A model generated the notes under the pieces. That model had not been told where the DNA came from. It ran no database searches and saw only the letters and a program-made list of their open reading frames with translations. From contig CM074179.1 of the NCBI GenBank assembly GCA_037179385.1, forward strand, positions 8,246,001 to 8,310,000: 64,000 bases of DNA. Direction: 5' to 3'. This stretch comes from Holothuria scabra. Lineage: Eukaryota; Echinodermata; Holothuroidea; Aspidochirotida; Holothuriidae. The position numbers and the translations under genes are program-made. Positions within the stretch are counted from its first letter, which is position 1. Every line of letters begins with the position of its first letter. Below, piece by piece: positions 13,141 to 25,800 of this stretch.

Positions 13141-13274
13141 AAAGCCTGTATAGATACAAACTGCATGAGTTTAACATTGTAGACAGCCCTTGCTAGAGTG
13201 TATCATGCTGTATGTCAAAACTGGAGGAGTGTATTTAAAGTGGAAATGCAGTACTTTAAACTAACTTTAATTAC

Positions 13275-13520
13275 TGCAGTAGACTATCCTGTTTCATGAT
13301 TGGTTTGTAAGAATGATGTGGTGATAGTTTCTCCCCCAAATTGTTAAATTTACTAGGAGTAGTATTTAATTTACTAGGAGTAGTGTTTAATTATCTTGAA
13401 TATGAGTAATACTGAGGACCTAATAAAGATATCAAAGATACTGTGAATAAAAAATAAGGCAAAAAATGAGAACTTAGCTTTTGCTTCATAAAAAGTTTTT
13501 GGATGACTGCTCGTGCCATT
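13275..13520 (+). repeat. Dispersed CCTGTTTCATGATTGG module, copy
   Basis: Fourth copy of the module near 8935, 9808 and 11437. It is diverged and carries an internal 25-bp direct duplication around TTTACTAGGAGTAGT (about 13345-13392). It ends just upstream of the KIF3B exon. Confidence 0.6.
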
Positions 13521-13669
13521 CAAGCCTTCAAGGTTTGCCTGTTTCAATCTAGAGTATTGTACTGTATATATGATTAATGTCCAGTGGTGCTATATTTTAA
13601 CTGTCATTTCAACATGATGGTTTACTGTACAGTGTGTTCAACTCTTTCTTTGTTCATTTCTCTTTTCAG

Positions 13670-13860
13670 TCCAGTAAAAAGGCTGAGTCTGTCAAAGTGG
13701 TGGTCAGATGTCGCCCTCTAAACAGCAAGGAAATAAAGGATGGACACCAGCGTGTAGTTGAAATGGATAGCAAGAGAGGGCTTGTTGAAATACGTAATCC
13801 CAATGCATCTAGCAGGGAACCTCCGAAGTCTTTTACATTTGACTGTGTATATGACTGGAA
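13670..13860 (+). CDS. KIF3B: KIF3B exon a: first recognised, motor start
   Basis: The acceptor TTCTCTTTTCAG ends at 13669 and the donor GTAAGT starts at 13861. It encodes 63 residues plus two bases of Asn, including [10 protein letters not shown]. The frame is open upstream into the pyrimidine tract but has no in-frame ATG before a stop at 13598. Confidence 0.93.
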
Positions 13861-16800
13861 GTAAGTTGAGATTCAAGCCTGGATTTTGCTGAGGTGCCAG
13901 CTCTCTGTATTTTTCAGGGTGGCTCCCTGAAAATTACAGAATTTTTGTCCAAAATGTTCCAACTAGACAACCTCCCTGATTCAAGAAAGTTTTTCCCTCA
14001 TTAAGTTGCCTGTAATTCTAAAAAAGCTCCCTGATTCCTGTGTGAAACCTCCGCAGGGTTTCTTGATGTAAATGTTGGCATCTCTGGATTTTGGGTTAAT
14101 TTACATTTGAAAAGTTTGAGCCAATTTGAGATTGCCCACAAAATATTTTGGTTACAAGTACAAATGGAAATGAAAAATGAGAGAAAAACAATGCTATTTG
14201 ATGCCTCTGCCGTAGAAACTAGTCATGTTCTTTTGTATTTCTTTCATTTCTATCTTCATCAATGATAAATGGTGGTCAATAATACTGTCTCAGTACCACT
14301 TCTTAAATAATACTGTCTCAGTACCACTTCTTAAATAATACTGTCTCAGTATCACTTCTTAAATAATACTGTCTCAGTACCACTTCTTAAATAATACTGT
14401 CTCAGTACCACTTCTTAAATAATACTGTCTCAGTACCACTTCTTAAATAATACTGTCTCAGTACCACTTCTTAAATAATACTGTCTCAGTACCACTTCTT
14501 AAATAATACTGTCTCAGTACCACTTCTTAAATAATACTGTCTCAGTACCACTTCTTAAGTAATACTGTCTCAGTATCACTTCTTAAATAATACTGTCTCA
14601 GTATCACTTCTTAAATAATACTGTCTCAGTACCACTTCTTAAATAATACTGTCTCAGTACCACTTCTTAAATAATACTGTCTCAGTACCACTTCTTAAAT
14701 AATACTGTCTCAGTACCACTTCTTAAATAATACTGTCTCAGTACCACTTCTTAAATAATACTGTCTCAGTACCACTTCTTAAATAATACTGTCTCAGTAC
14801 CACTTCTTAAATAATACTGTCTCATTACCACTTCTTAAATAATACTGTCTCAGTACCACTTCTTAAATAATACTGTCTCAGTACCACTTCTTAAATAATA
14901 CTGTCTCAGTACCACTTCTTAAATAATACTGTCTCAGTACCACTTCTTAAGAGCACTTTACCAACATTCTTCCTTGCAGATGTAGAGAGCTAGTCAATGA
15001 AAATAATATCTTCCTCTCCATCGGGCAACCTCAAATGTGAATCTCAGACAGTAGGACAAGTAAAAAATTTCAGCCCTAAGATTGGTAAACAAGACACAAA
15101 TTGAACACAAAATTTATGTCATATCAGACTTTCTATGAGACAGTGAGTTAGCAAAATGACAGCTTTACAGTCTACCATTTTAAAAAAGCTATTGTAAAAG
15201 ATAATGGGATAACGTTTTGGTTTTTGTCAACACTTAAATACCATTAATAATACTGATGCACACCTAAAACTCTACCCAACAGTTTTTGTTAAATTTGAAA
15301 TAGGTTTGCTGGTAATACCTTAACAAACAAAGAAGAATTTATGTAAATTGGTTTTACTTTGGATTTAAATTTTTACTTCTTAAAGTTTCTGAAATTTAAG
15401 TCCAGTGGTTCTGTCAAGGGGTACAACAGGAGATTCGATGCCCCTTTTCAGAAGGAGGAGGGTAAAATACCCCTCCCCTTTTCATTTCCATAAAAATAAG
15501 AAAATGTCAGTATTTTGATGTCTTATTTAAAGGCCCAAATCTCTCACCCTAAACTGTACCAATTCTCCTAGTTGTAGTTATCCTTCTTACTTAAGCCCTT
15601 CCCATAATTGTCTGAAATTCATCCTCATCCAGACACAACCTCAATTTATTGCTTCAGGTTGAGTATAAAAAAGCTCAGTGTATCTAATCAAAACACTCTC
15701 AGTAAAGCTCCTGCTGAGTAATATAAGCTTTGGTACTCTGTATTGTTTGAATTAGCTGTCAATTAAAGAGCTGAGCCAATTGAAAATTGTAAACCCCTAC
15801 AAGAATGGTAGTTTGGGGCGATAGGATTGGTCCTTTAAGGGGAGACACATGTTCAAATTTTCATAAATAAATTGTCTGTCAGTCCCTTCAGATTCACCCA
15901 TTGGGGCCTTGAAGCAAGCTTTTGCCCCTCTGAACCTGTGCATATAATTTTGGCTAAGGGAAGCAATAATTTTGACATACTGTTGGGTTTGGCAGTAAGA
16001 AATTTTCCCCCTTCTTTACTTGAGTTTTGAGAATCCCTGTTAGCCTAGATAATTATATCCCTCCATAAAAGGGTTAATTTTTAACCTCAGAGCCTATCAT
16101 TATTAAAAGTACTGACTTTTGATATGTTTAAATCTATTTTCTTCATCAGCTCAAAGCAGCGAGACCTCTATGATGAAACATTCCGACCTTTAGTGGAGTC
16201 AGTACTTGGTGGTTTTAATGGCACAATATTTGCCTATGGACAGACAGGGACTGGAAAAACATACACCATGGAAGGTAACATAATTTAGTTACCTCACCAC
16301 TCAGGACTGTTATTTTGCAATGAATGTAGAAAGGGATAAATAAGGCTTTGACTGGTTCTTATAGGTTACAATACAATTAATGTCAGTATATTCTGGATTA
16401 CCAACAATGCTAACCCCAAAGACTGTTTGCTAAATCTATAGATTGGTCTCTAGAGAATAGAGACCTTGTTACTACACCCCTGTACCTGTTCAGTGGTGTT
16501 AATAGTTGCCAGCAGTATCCCCACCACTCAGGGCTGATAGTGTTTCTGCCAGACATTTATTGTTTTCACAAACGAAAAACAAAATACTCAAGATTATTAT
16601 ACATGGCACAGTTTCCCCCCTGATAATGTTATGCAGCTCTTATCCTCTCCCTGGAGTGACAAAATCACATTTGAGTCTACAACTCTACACAGTGAGTTAA
16701 ATCAGACATACAGATGCCATCAATCACATTACCTACATGTATAAGTATATTTTTCACTGTAAGAAACCTCCCCTTGGACAATGGTTCCTGGCTTGAAAGA

Positions 16801-19800
16801 TATTTAAAAGTACGGAAGATGCCATCAAATTTGCTCCAGCATCTTATCTATGTTTAGGTCTTGGCAGTCAGGTACTACAGGTAAAGCGATGTGGAAGAAA
16901 TAGACTACAAATATCTGGTAGAAAAATGAATATTGCCATGTAGTGTGCCATCTCTTGCTAACAGACAGGCTGCAAATTTCCCTCCAGAGAAAGAGGGGGT
17001 GGTTTGCACCCTTTTTAAGCATTTTATGTTTAATACACAAAATATAAAGTTCACATTGTTTTGGTTTAACAATGTGTGACTGTGTGTTTGGTTTAACGGT
17101 AGCATCTGCCTCTCATATGGGAGGTCCGGGTTCTATTCCCAGGTCGAGTCATAACAAAGACTCTAAAAATGGAACCTACTGCCACTGTGCATGATGCTCC
17201 GCATAAGCAATGGAGTAGGGAAAATAAGCCAGTGAGCCGCAACTGGAAAAAAGGCTGTGGTCGACGCGGCTTGAACCAGTAGGTTGGAAACTGGGCCGTA
17301 AAACTCAATCTAACTAACTAATAATGTGTGAAATTGCAGTAAACTGGATTGTGTCACTACATATAAAATTCAGTCAGCACTCTGTACCAAATACACAATA
17401 TGTTGTTTCTTTTTTCATTGATGTATTTTATATGAGAACTACAGCAGACTTTTAAAAAAGGAACCTACTGCCATTGTGCACTTGGCATATTCAGCATTAG
17501 CAATTGAGTATGGTAAACAAGCCAGTGAGCCACAACTGTAAAATGCCTGTGGCTGGCTGGACTTAAACCAATTGGTTGGAAACTAAGCTGTAAAACTCAT
17601 TAGGGAACTTTCTACACCATTTCCAAGCATTTGTTGTTTAATGCATGTTGTACCAACTAGGGTTGGGCGGTACTGTGAAAATATTGGTACCAGTATTGTT
17701 AAACACACAGAACAGGTATTGAGGCAGTACCGGTTCTCAACTCACGGGTAGGGAAGTCAGGTGGGAAGGAACCTGAGTCATGCATGGCCCCCATGTTATC
17801 CTGCACATTAATGCATGTGGGTGTTTGATTGGGTTGATTACTGTACCGTGCAGGAACCTCTGCTGTAAATGTGTAAGTAAATATTTTAATCATCCACTCA
17901 TCCTAACAGTTATGTTTGTCATCGAATGTAATGAGTTCCAGTAATTTTTTTCCAGTACCGGTATTTTCTCAAGAACCGGTATTAGTAACACACCAAATAT
18001 CTTCGGTATTTTCATTTCCTGTACCTTTAGTGCTGGTATTGTCCTCAGTACCGGTATAATACTGCCCAACCCTAGTGCCCACTACTGTAACTAACTGCAG
18101 TAGACTTAGTGTCTGTACATATTGTTTGATTGGCTTGATTCATTATTTAATTTTTTTATAATTTTTGTAATCACCAGGTGTAAGATCTGATGAGAACCAG
18201 AGAGGAGTGATACCAAACTCATTTGAACACATCTTCACACACATCTCCCGTACACAGAATCAGCAGTATCTAGTAAGGGCATCGTACCTGGAAATATATC
18301 AGGTTTGTAGCTTCGCCATGAAAGCAAAACTTTGAGAAGAAAGGATTTAATGGAACAAATGTCATTCTAAGCTCCAAGAATGTAGCATGGGGTTCATCCT
18401 TATACTGTAGAGTTTGAGTTAATGCCAGCACTACTCTGGGAATAAAAATAAGACATGGTTCCTTGAAAAATATTGATTTCAATTTACATCTGTATGATGT
18501 CATGCATGTAATCTGCTCAAGAACACTTTTCAATTTAAGATGAGCTTGCTTAGTTTCGAAGTAGAGGTGATAGTTTAATTGAACCCTTTCCTGATATATT
18601 GCTGGTTGGATTATAAATTCTGCTGTATATTCTTGGCATACTGTATATGTGACATTGAGAACAAATAGAGGATATAAACAGTGCAGTGAAAGTAGTAGAT
18701 TTTGAAAAATGTAAAGCTGAGGTCACATAACAGCTATTTTGGATCCGAATACAATCCGATATTTTTGAGACTAAGTGAAAAACTTTCCCCTGTCTGGTCA
18801 GAAAGTGCCCAAAATTTGGCAACCTGTATTAATGTATGATTTGCATCACAGTACTAGTAATTTTATATTTATTTAAAATTTTTAACTAACTAGAGTAAGT
18901 TTAGAAACTAACTTTAGCTAAACTAAAACTAAAAAAATTGGATTGGACTGCAATCTAGTCCAAAACCTCTGTAATGTAACCTCTGCTTATGTGTCTTCAT
19001 TTAACGTTTCTTTTTTTTTACCATTTACAGGAAGAAGTCAGAGATTTATTAGCAAAAGATCAGACTAAAAGATTGGAGTTGAAGGAGAGGCCTGACACTG
19101 GTGTATATGTTAAGGTGAGGGTTACAAGGCCTATTCTGAATCAAAACAGGTCAAAAGACACAAACTATTTTACTGTAAATACTGGCAATATTGATGACAT
19201 GCTTCAAAAATTTAGCAATATATATAATTATAACATCAAGATTTTCATGAAAGTAGCTTCTTGCGTTTTGACACATTGCAGTTGCATTCATGAATTATCT
19301 TTTTTCTTCTTGGGGACAGGACCTTTCATCTTTTGTCACAAAAAGTGTCAAAGAGATAGAACATGTCATGACTGTCGGTAATACAAATCGTTCTGTAGGG
19401 TGAGTACAGCCTTTCGGAATTATCTGAAAAGTGTTTTTTTTTTTTTTGAGGTTCATTTGAATGCATTCATTGAACGTTATTTAGAACAAGTTTTAGCAAA
19501 TAAAATTTTTTAATGGGAATGACAGGTGTATTTTCTATGGTGTTTCTCTAAATTTCCTGCCTGTGTAAAGCACAAATCCTTCTACACCAGTGTTAAAATG
19601 GGTTGGTGTGCATTGCTCAGTAAGGTAGTAGCCAGCTACTTTTAGCTAAGATGCAGAAATTAACTTATGGCATGAAATGGAAGAGAGTAATATAAAATCT
19701 GTAGAGGTCATTCACGTGACATCCGTGCCTTTCAATTTGGCGTACTGGATGCCACTGATCATGCACAGTAAATGTGTTACTGATTTGCATGCATGACAGC

Positions 19801-22800
19801 ACCTTGGTAACAATTGTTGTACAATGGACACCTGAATGGCAAGACGGAAAGATGCGAAATGCATGACCTTTATAGAGTGAGTACTTAGCGTAATACTCAT
19901 GGTAGCATAAAGCTTCATAGGGTAATACCGCAGTGTATGTAGGTGACTATAACAGCCTCAGTAACCCAACATGCTAGGAAGTAGTAATAAAGTGTTTGAA
20001 ACATAGTGTGTAGTCTTGTATGCATGATAAAGTTAATAGATTTCAAGTGAAAATGTAAATTTTTGACCTGTGGAGTTTGTTTTTCAGGTTTGGCAGCTTT
20101 ATGGTACAAGGATTTATTTTGTGTTTCCTTTTTTATTTCTACAGGTCTACCAACATGAATGAACACAGTTCTCGGTCTCATGCAATCTTTATCATTACCA
20201 TAGAGTGTAGTGAAGTAAGTTACACATCTTGAACTCCATGAGTGGGTTGTAGAATAGAATATGTTGTTGTAAGTGTCAACTAAAAGGAAGGATATGCTCT
20301 GTGTTTGAACTGTATTTGAAACCTGGTTGAACTTGTACTGTATTGAAAATACAGACTTCCTATACTGTGCATGGACAGAGCATACTGCACAGTACATTGT
20401 CGCTACTGTACGTGTGAGAAAAAGTGCACCAAGATGGCTGTCTGGTATGGTTTGGTGTGAAAGTTTGGACTTGCTCAAGTAGATTACCATTTTTTGCAAG
20501 AAAGTTGAAATATTTTTGAAATATGGCAAGGCAAGGTCAAAATCACTTCACACATTGCAGGAATATGATATTGTTTCCCATTCAAGTCTAACTTTTGCTT
20601 AAAATATTACAGAGTCGCCAGCAAATCAGAAGATTTATAGCTTCAAGGCGACCATCTTGGTGCGCCTTCTTTGGTCCCAGCCGGTGGGGACCATCTACGG
20701 ATAGGACGTATACGTTACATGCTATGTCCATGTATATAAGTCTGTGATTGAAAATCATATTTGACTTTTACGTTTTTATCTAGTTGACACTATATGACAC
20801 ATTCATGTTGGTGTCATTAAATCTAAGTTATCCAACTAATGAACTTACTTCACATCTTGTATGCAAGCTTTGACAAATTATGAAGGTTTTTCCAGTGATA
20901 TCATCATGTATCATCATATTGGCATGCTGGCAATCACCATACCCATGACCTTCATACATGTATGTGTGAACCAACAACTGCCTCACTATCAAAATTTCCA
21001 ACCAAAACAAAATTGCTTAACCACAAATAATTTGTGACAAAATCTCTATAGTCAGTTTAATCACATTCTTGTTAAATTAAAGCCAGTGGGAATGGCATCA
21101 CCTTCATCCAACATGTCTTATGAATTCTCTGTACAAATATAATACAAAAATCATTTTTGGGCTAATTATTTTATGGCATCACATGGATAAACAGCATTTA
21201 TCGGTGTGTGTCTGATATATGCTGTCAGTTGATGCAAATCTTCCATATTCAAATCCTACATATTCAAAACTGTGCATATGTCAGGGCACAATAAGCAGTG
21301 ATACATCTAGTGTGTGTGTTGAGATCTGTACCTTGAGTCCATTACCATAAAAAGAGACGTATTATTACACACACTTTGAGCAAAGCATTTTAGTTGTTTG
21401 AATCATGGTCACCATGCTGTACCCCCAAACTCCCCCCATGACATCAACCCCCCTGCCCCATGACACAATCCTGGCTACGTGCCTGCTCCCAGTTTTGATG
21501 TTGCCATACAAAAACAACTGCTATAGTTCAAACTTTAGAACGACAAACAGCAGTTATTAAAGTGATTCATCTGCCCAACATAGCATTTGAATAATTAAGT
21601 ACCACTTTTGTTGAAATATTTCCCTTGTAGTACTGAGCATGCATAGCTAGTGTATGTGAAACACTAGGCTAGGCTATAGCATGACGTTAAAGTATAGGCC
21701 TAGCCAGCCTGCCAAATGTGAGGAGTGATGGCTTTTTGAAGGTTTGTTGTAAGACTTCTTAAGCCGTTTAAGAATGTTGGAGGTGAAAATACAACTTTCT
21801 GAGTCTCAAAGTACAACTTCGTGATCCTAGAGGTTGGCAGGTCTATTGGTGATGCATTCATGATCTCCCTCTTTCTCTCTCTCATAGCTTGGTCCTGATG
21901 GGGAGAACCATATACGTGTTGGTAAATTGAATCTGGTTGATTTAGCTGGTAGTGAGAGGCAGGCAAAGACAGGAGCAGCGGTAATTATCCTGAAATCTCC
22001 TCTGATTATAAAATATTTTTTTTCTTCTGTAAAATTCATGATGGTTAATTTGTGATGGAACTCTTTGTGTCCATGTACAGTCCATTGATAAGCAGCCCAG
22101 GAGAAAATTCCAGTTGAAAGCTGTTGAACAGGTTTTAACAGGTACAACAGGTAATTGGAAACAAAATCAACAGGTTTTAACAGGATTTTAACAGGTACCA
22201 ACAGGAACCTGTTTCTGTTAGCTTTTCCAGTGTTACCTGTTGACGTCTGTTGCCTTTCATCACTCCAGCAGATAATTGGAATATTGCCTGTTCATACCTG
22301 CTAATACCTGTTGGAATTTCAACAGATCTCAAAGGGAATTTTCTCCAGGGAGTACTTAATCTTGCAAAGAAAACTGAATTTTATGAATGACTACTTCTAC
22401 ACAGATTATGTTTTCTGCAATTTGAGGTTCCTGTTGGTGGGAATTTATGTTAATACAGTCCACTCCATGGTTCCACATAAGTCTTTCTTGTCCCTGAAAG
22501 CTAACAGAATGCACAAGAAAACAAAGAGAATACTAGAACAAATTGTTTCATTTCGTTTTGTTTATTTGTTTTTCTACATCATCAAAATGCATGGATACAC
22601 AAAATAATGAATACATACATAACACTGAAGTAAAACTAAAAAACCCTGAGGGGCATGTGAAATAAGGATGGCTAACTTTTCAGGATAGAAAGTATGTAGC
22701 CATAAACTAGAGACATTTATAGGAATAAACAAGCCCCGAAATGTTTTTGGACAGTTTATTTCAGATCCTTTGCAACCCTCCCCAGAGTTCCCTTATTCCC

Positions 22801-25800
22801 TTACACATTCTTGTTAAGATACATCAGAGACTAAACATTGCATGGTACAGCAAGCACATATCTGAATAAAATATTTGTAAAGAAGACATGGTCACATGAT
22901 TGAGGACAGTCATACATTTATTAGCCTACTGGGTATATAAATTTTGATTGCCATTTAGTGGGTTTTCTGATTTAAGAATAAAAGCTACTTGGTAATGAGA
23001 AAAATATGGGGAGAACTTTGAAAAGAAGAAAGTGAGATGTATCCCACTAATTCTGGTGACTGGTTGTGCCAAACATAATTTGGCCTAAAGAGTTTGAAGA
23101 AGCCATCTTCAATAGTAGATTTGTGTGACTTGCCTGTCCTAGTGTAGTTTAGTCTGAGCTTTGTGTTTGAGAGGTTGTGAGTCTGTTTGACCAAGATGTG
23201 GTTATTAATTGACTTGACTCTGTTTTACAGGGAGAACGTTTAAAAGAAGCTACAAAGATAAACCTTTCACTGTCAGCATTAGGAAATGTGATTTCAGCAT
23301 TGGTTGATGGCAAAAGTCACCATATTCCATACAGAGACTCCAAACTTACCCGCCTCCTCCAAGATTCCCTCGGAGGAAATGCAAAAACAGTGATGGTGGC
23401 AAATGTTGGACCTGCCAGCTACAATTACGATGAAACAGTGACAACCCTCCGTTACGCAAACAGAGCCAAGAATATCAAGAACAAACCGAAGATTAATGAA
23501 GATCCAAAAGATGCCTTGCTTAGAGAATTTCAAGATGAAATTGCAAGACTGAAAAATCAGCTTGCCAGCCGAGGAGGAGGAGGCGGAGGCGGAGGGCAAG
23601 GGAAGAAGAAGAAAGGAAGAAGTAGAAGAAGAGGTGAAGGAGGAGGTGAGAAATTTTGAAGTAAAAATTAAAAATGATTTAGATTTTAATTTGAGAGGAA
23701 GGTTCTAAAATGTTGAATAGATTTTACAATAATGATTAATCAGTCCATGACTGTGAATATTTTGCAGATGCTTCAAACATGATGGTAATGGTATTTTTCA
23801 TTTGCTGTAAGAGGCTTCAAAGGGGAAAAAGAATTGAATCTGATTTGAACAATATTTGAAACTTAAAACTTGGAATTTGGAAATGTCTTTGAACTTTTTC
23901 ATCAAGCTGCCACTATACAGCACTTTTGTGTTGTTGTGCTGTTAAATTGCACCACATCTAACCAACTATCTGAGTGTAGGATAATACTCCCCTTCGTTGT
24001 CTGTCTGCTTTAGCAGTATTCTCTGTTCTAACTCTTTTCTGTTTGTCCCCCCCTTCCATTAATAGTTGGTTCAGATGGAGAGATAGAGGAATCTGATGAA
24101 GAGAATGAGATGGATGAGGAGGAGATGTACAAGGAAGCTCAACAGAAACTAGAACAGGAGAAAGAAGCTATATTAGCCAATCAGAACATGATAGCGGAGG
24201 TAAGCTCATTAATAAACATTGAAAAAAAGCGATGTTAGCCAATCAGAACATGATAGTAAAGGTTAGCTTATAAATAAACATGAAAAAAGAAGCTATGTTA
24301 GCCAATCAGAACATGATAGCAGAGATAAACTTATAAATAAACATTTAAAAAGAAGTTGCATAATCCAATCAGAACATGATAACAGAGGTAAGGGTATAAA
24401 TAAACATTAAATGGAAGCCAATATAAGCAAGAAACTGATTTTAGCCAGACCAAGCTACTGTAGTAGGCCTTGAGTTTTTAGATTTTTCATATGTGCTAAA
24501 AATCACACAGACATCACGGTTGCTAACCCCTAGTTGTGAGGTCACAAGTTTCATTGTAGTGTGTTGATTGAATACTTTTTTCACATGTCAAGACTGTTAT
24601 TTAAGCTTGCAACCATCTTAGCAGTCAACAGAAGTAATTATTTCTTATTCTTTGACGTAAAAGAAATTAAGGGTGATGGAATTTAAACACTAAGGAGGTG
24701 AATTTCCCCCTTTTCATTTCCATGAAAATAAAAAAAGTCAGTATCTTGGTTTCTTATTTAAAAAGAAGACGCCAGTTGCAGTAATGTTCATACTTACACA
24801 AATAAATAGCCTTTAAAACCTTCAGATTGCACTTTACAGGGACCTAGGCTTGAAGCAAGCTGTTTTCCTGTTAACGTTCTTTCAACTATGGTCAAGGACA
24901 GCATTGATTTGGACTTACGGTTTGGCAGTAATAAGTCCCCCCCCCCCTTTTTGAGATTCTGGTGGGATCCCTGACCATCCCTTGCCTCCACAATATACAG
25001 CATTCCTGGAGTGGACCAATGCACTTGATTATTATCGAGTGATATATTATGGACTCTAAAATGGCCAGAATTGTTCCCCTGATAATTCCCTTCAATGCTC
25101 AGCTTTGAATTAATGGTTTTAAAACCTCCATATTTTCAGAGTTCGTACCTTTGTCAGCTCATGAGAACATTCGACAATTTAAACTCGTTTTCTTCTCTTT
25201 GGTAATTAATCTGTCATTCTGGAAATATCTGTGCTGCTCACAAGAATGATCACAGAACACAATTCAAAAGAAATCTGAAAGCGTAATAGTTGAAACTTTG
25301 CTTACATACTGACATCACTTTCTTCCACGTACTCATCTCATTCCAGGAGAAACAAAAACTGGTCCAGGAGGTCCTGTCTCGTCAAGATCAAATCCGTAAA
25401 CAGCAAGAGGCAAGAGATGCTCTGCAGTCTAAAATAGAAGCCATGGAAGGTAAACTATTGGTAGGAGGTAAAAGTATCATGGACCATACCAACCAACAGG
25501 AAAGGGAGTTAGAACAAAGAAGACTTAAATTAGCTGAAGAAAAGGTAGAACTTTTAAGAGAATTCTTCTTGCTTTAAAAGTTAAATGATGGGTTGTTTTT
25601 TAAATGAAGACATTGAGATATGGGTTTTTTGGGGGAGGCTGGGGTCTTATCATGAGGTGTGTTTCATAACTACATGCTGTAGTATTAATAAGAAACAAGT
25701 ACATCTACTGTCCTCCCAAACCACCTTACTGTCCCCATAAATATACATGTACGGATGAGGATGAAAAGGGTCAATCATAATAATTCTTACTCTCTGACAA

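Larger units (their letters stand above)
10594..13669. other. Region upstream of KIF3B
   Basis: No confirmed gene. It contains two diverged copies of a dispersed module (11437-11610 and 13275-13520), a G-run near 11661-11676, a CpG-rich patch at about 12940-13140 and an exon-like open stretch at about 12830-12945. The initiator exon of KIF3B should lie here or further upstream, because the first recognised exon has no in-frame ATG. Confidence 0.5.

Noticed and set aside
14278..14950. CRISPR-like array
   Set aside because: The 28-bp units are directly adjacent with no unique spacers, and the DNA is animal. It is a minisatellite.
17083..17150. tRNA gene
   Set aside because: A and B boxes are present, but the arms do not fold cleanly and a SINE body and tail follow.
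20400..20680. Repeated AAGATGGC/GACCATCTTGG words as a possible promoter or inverted element
   Set aside because: The complementary blocks are short and isolated, and no target duplication or consistent ends could be found.
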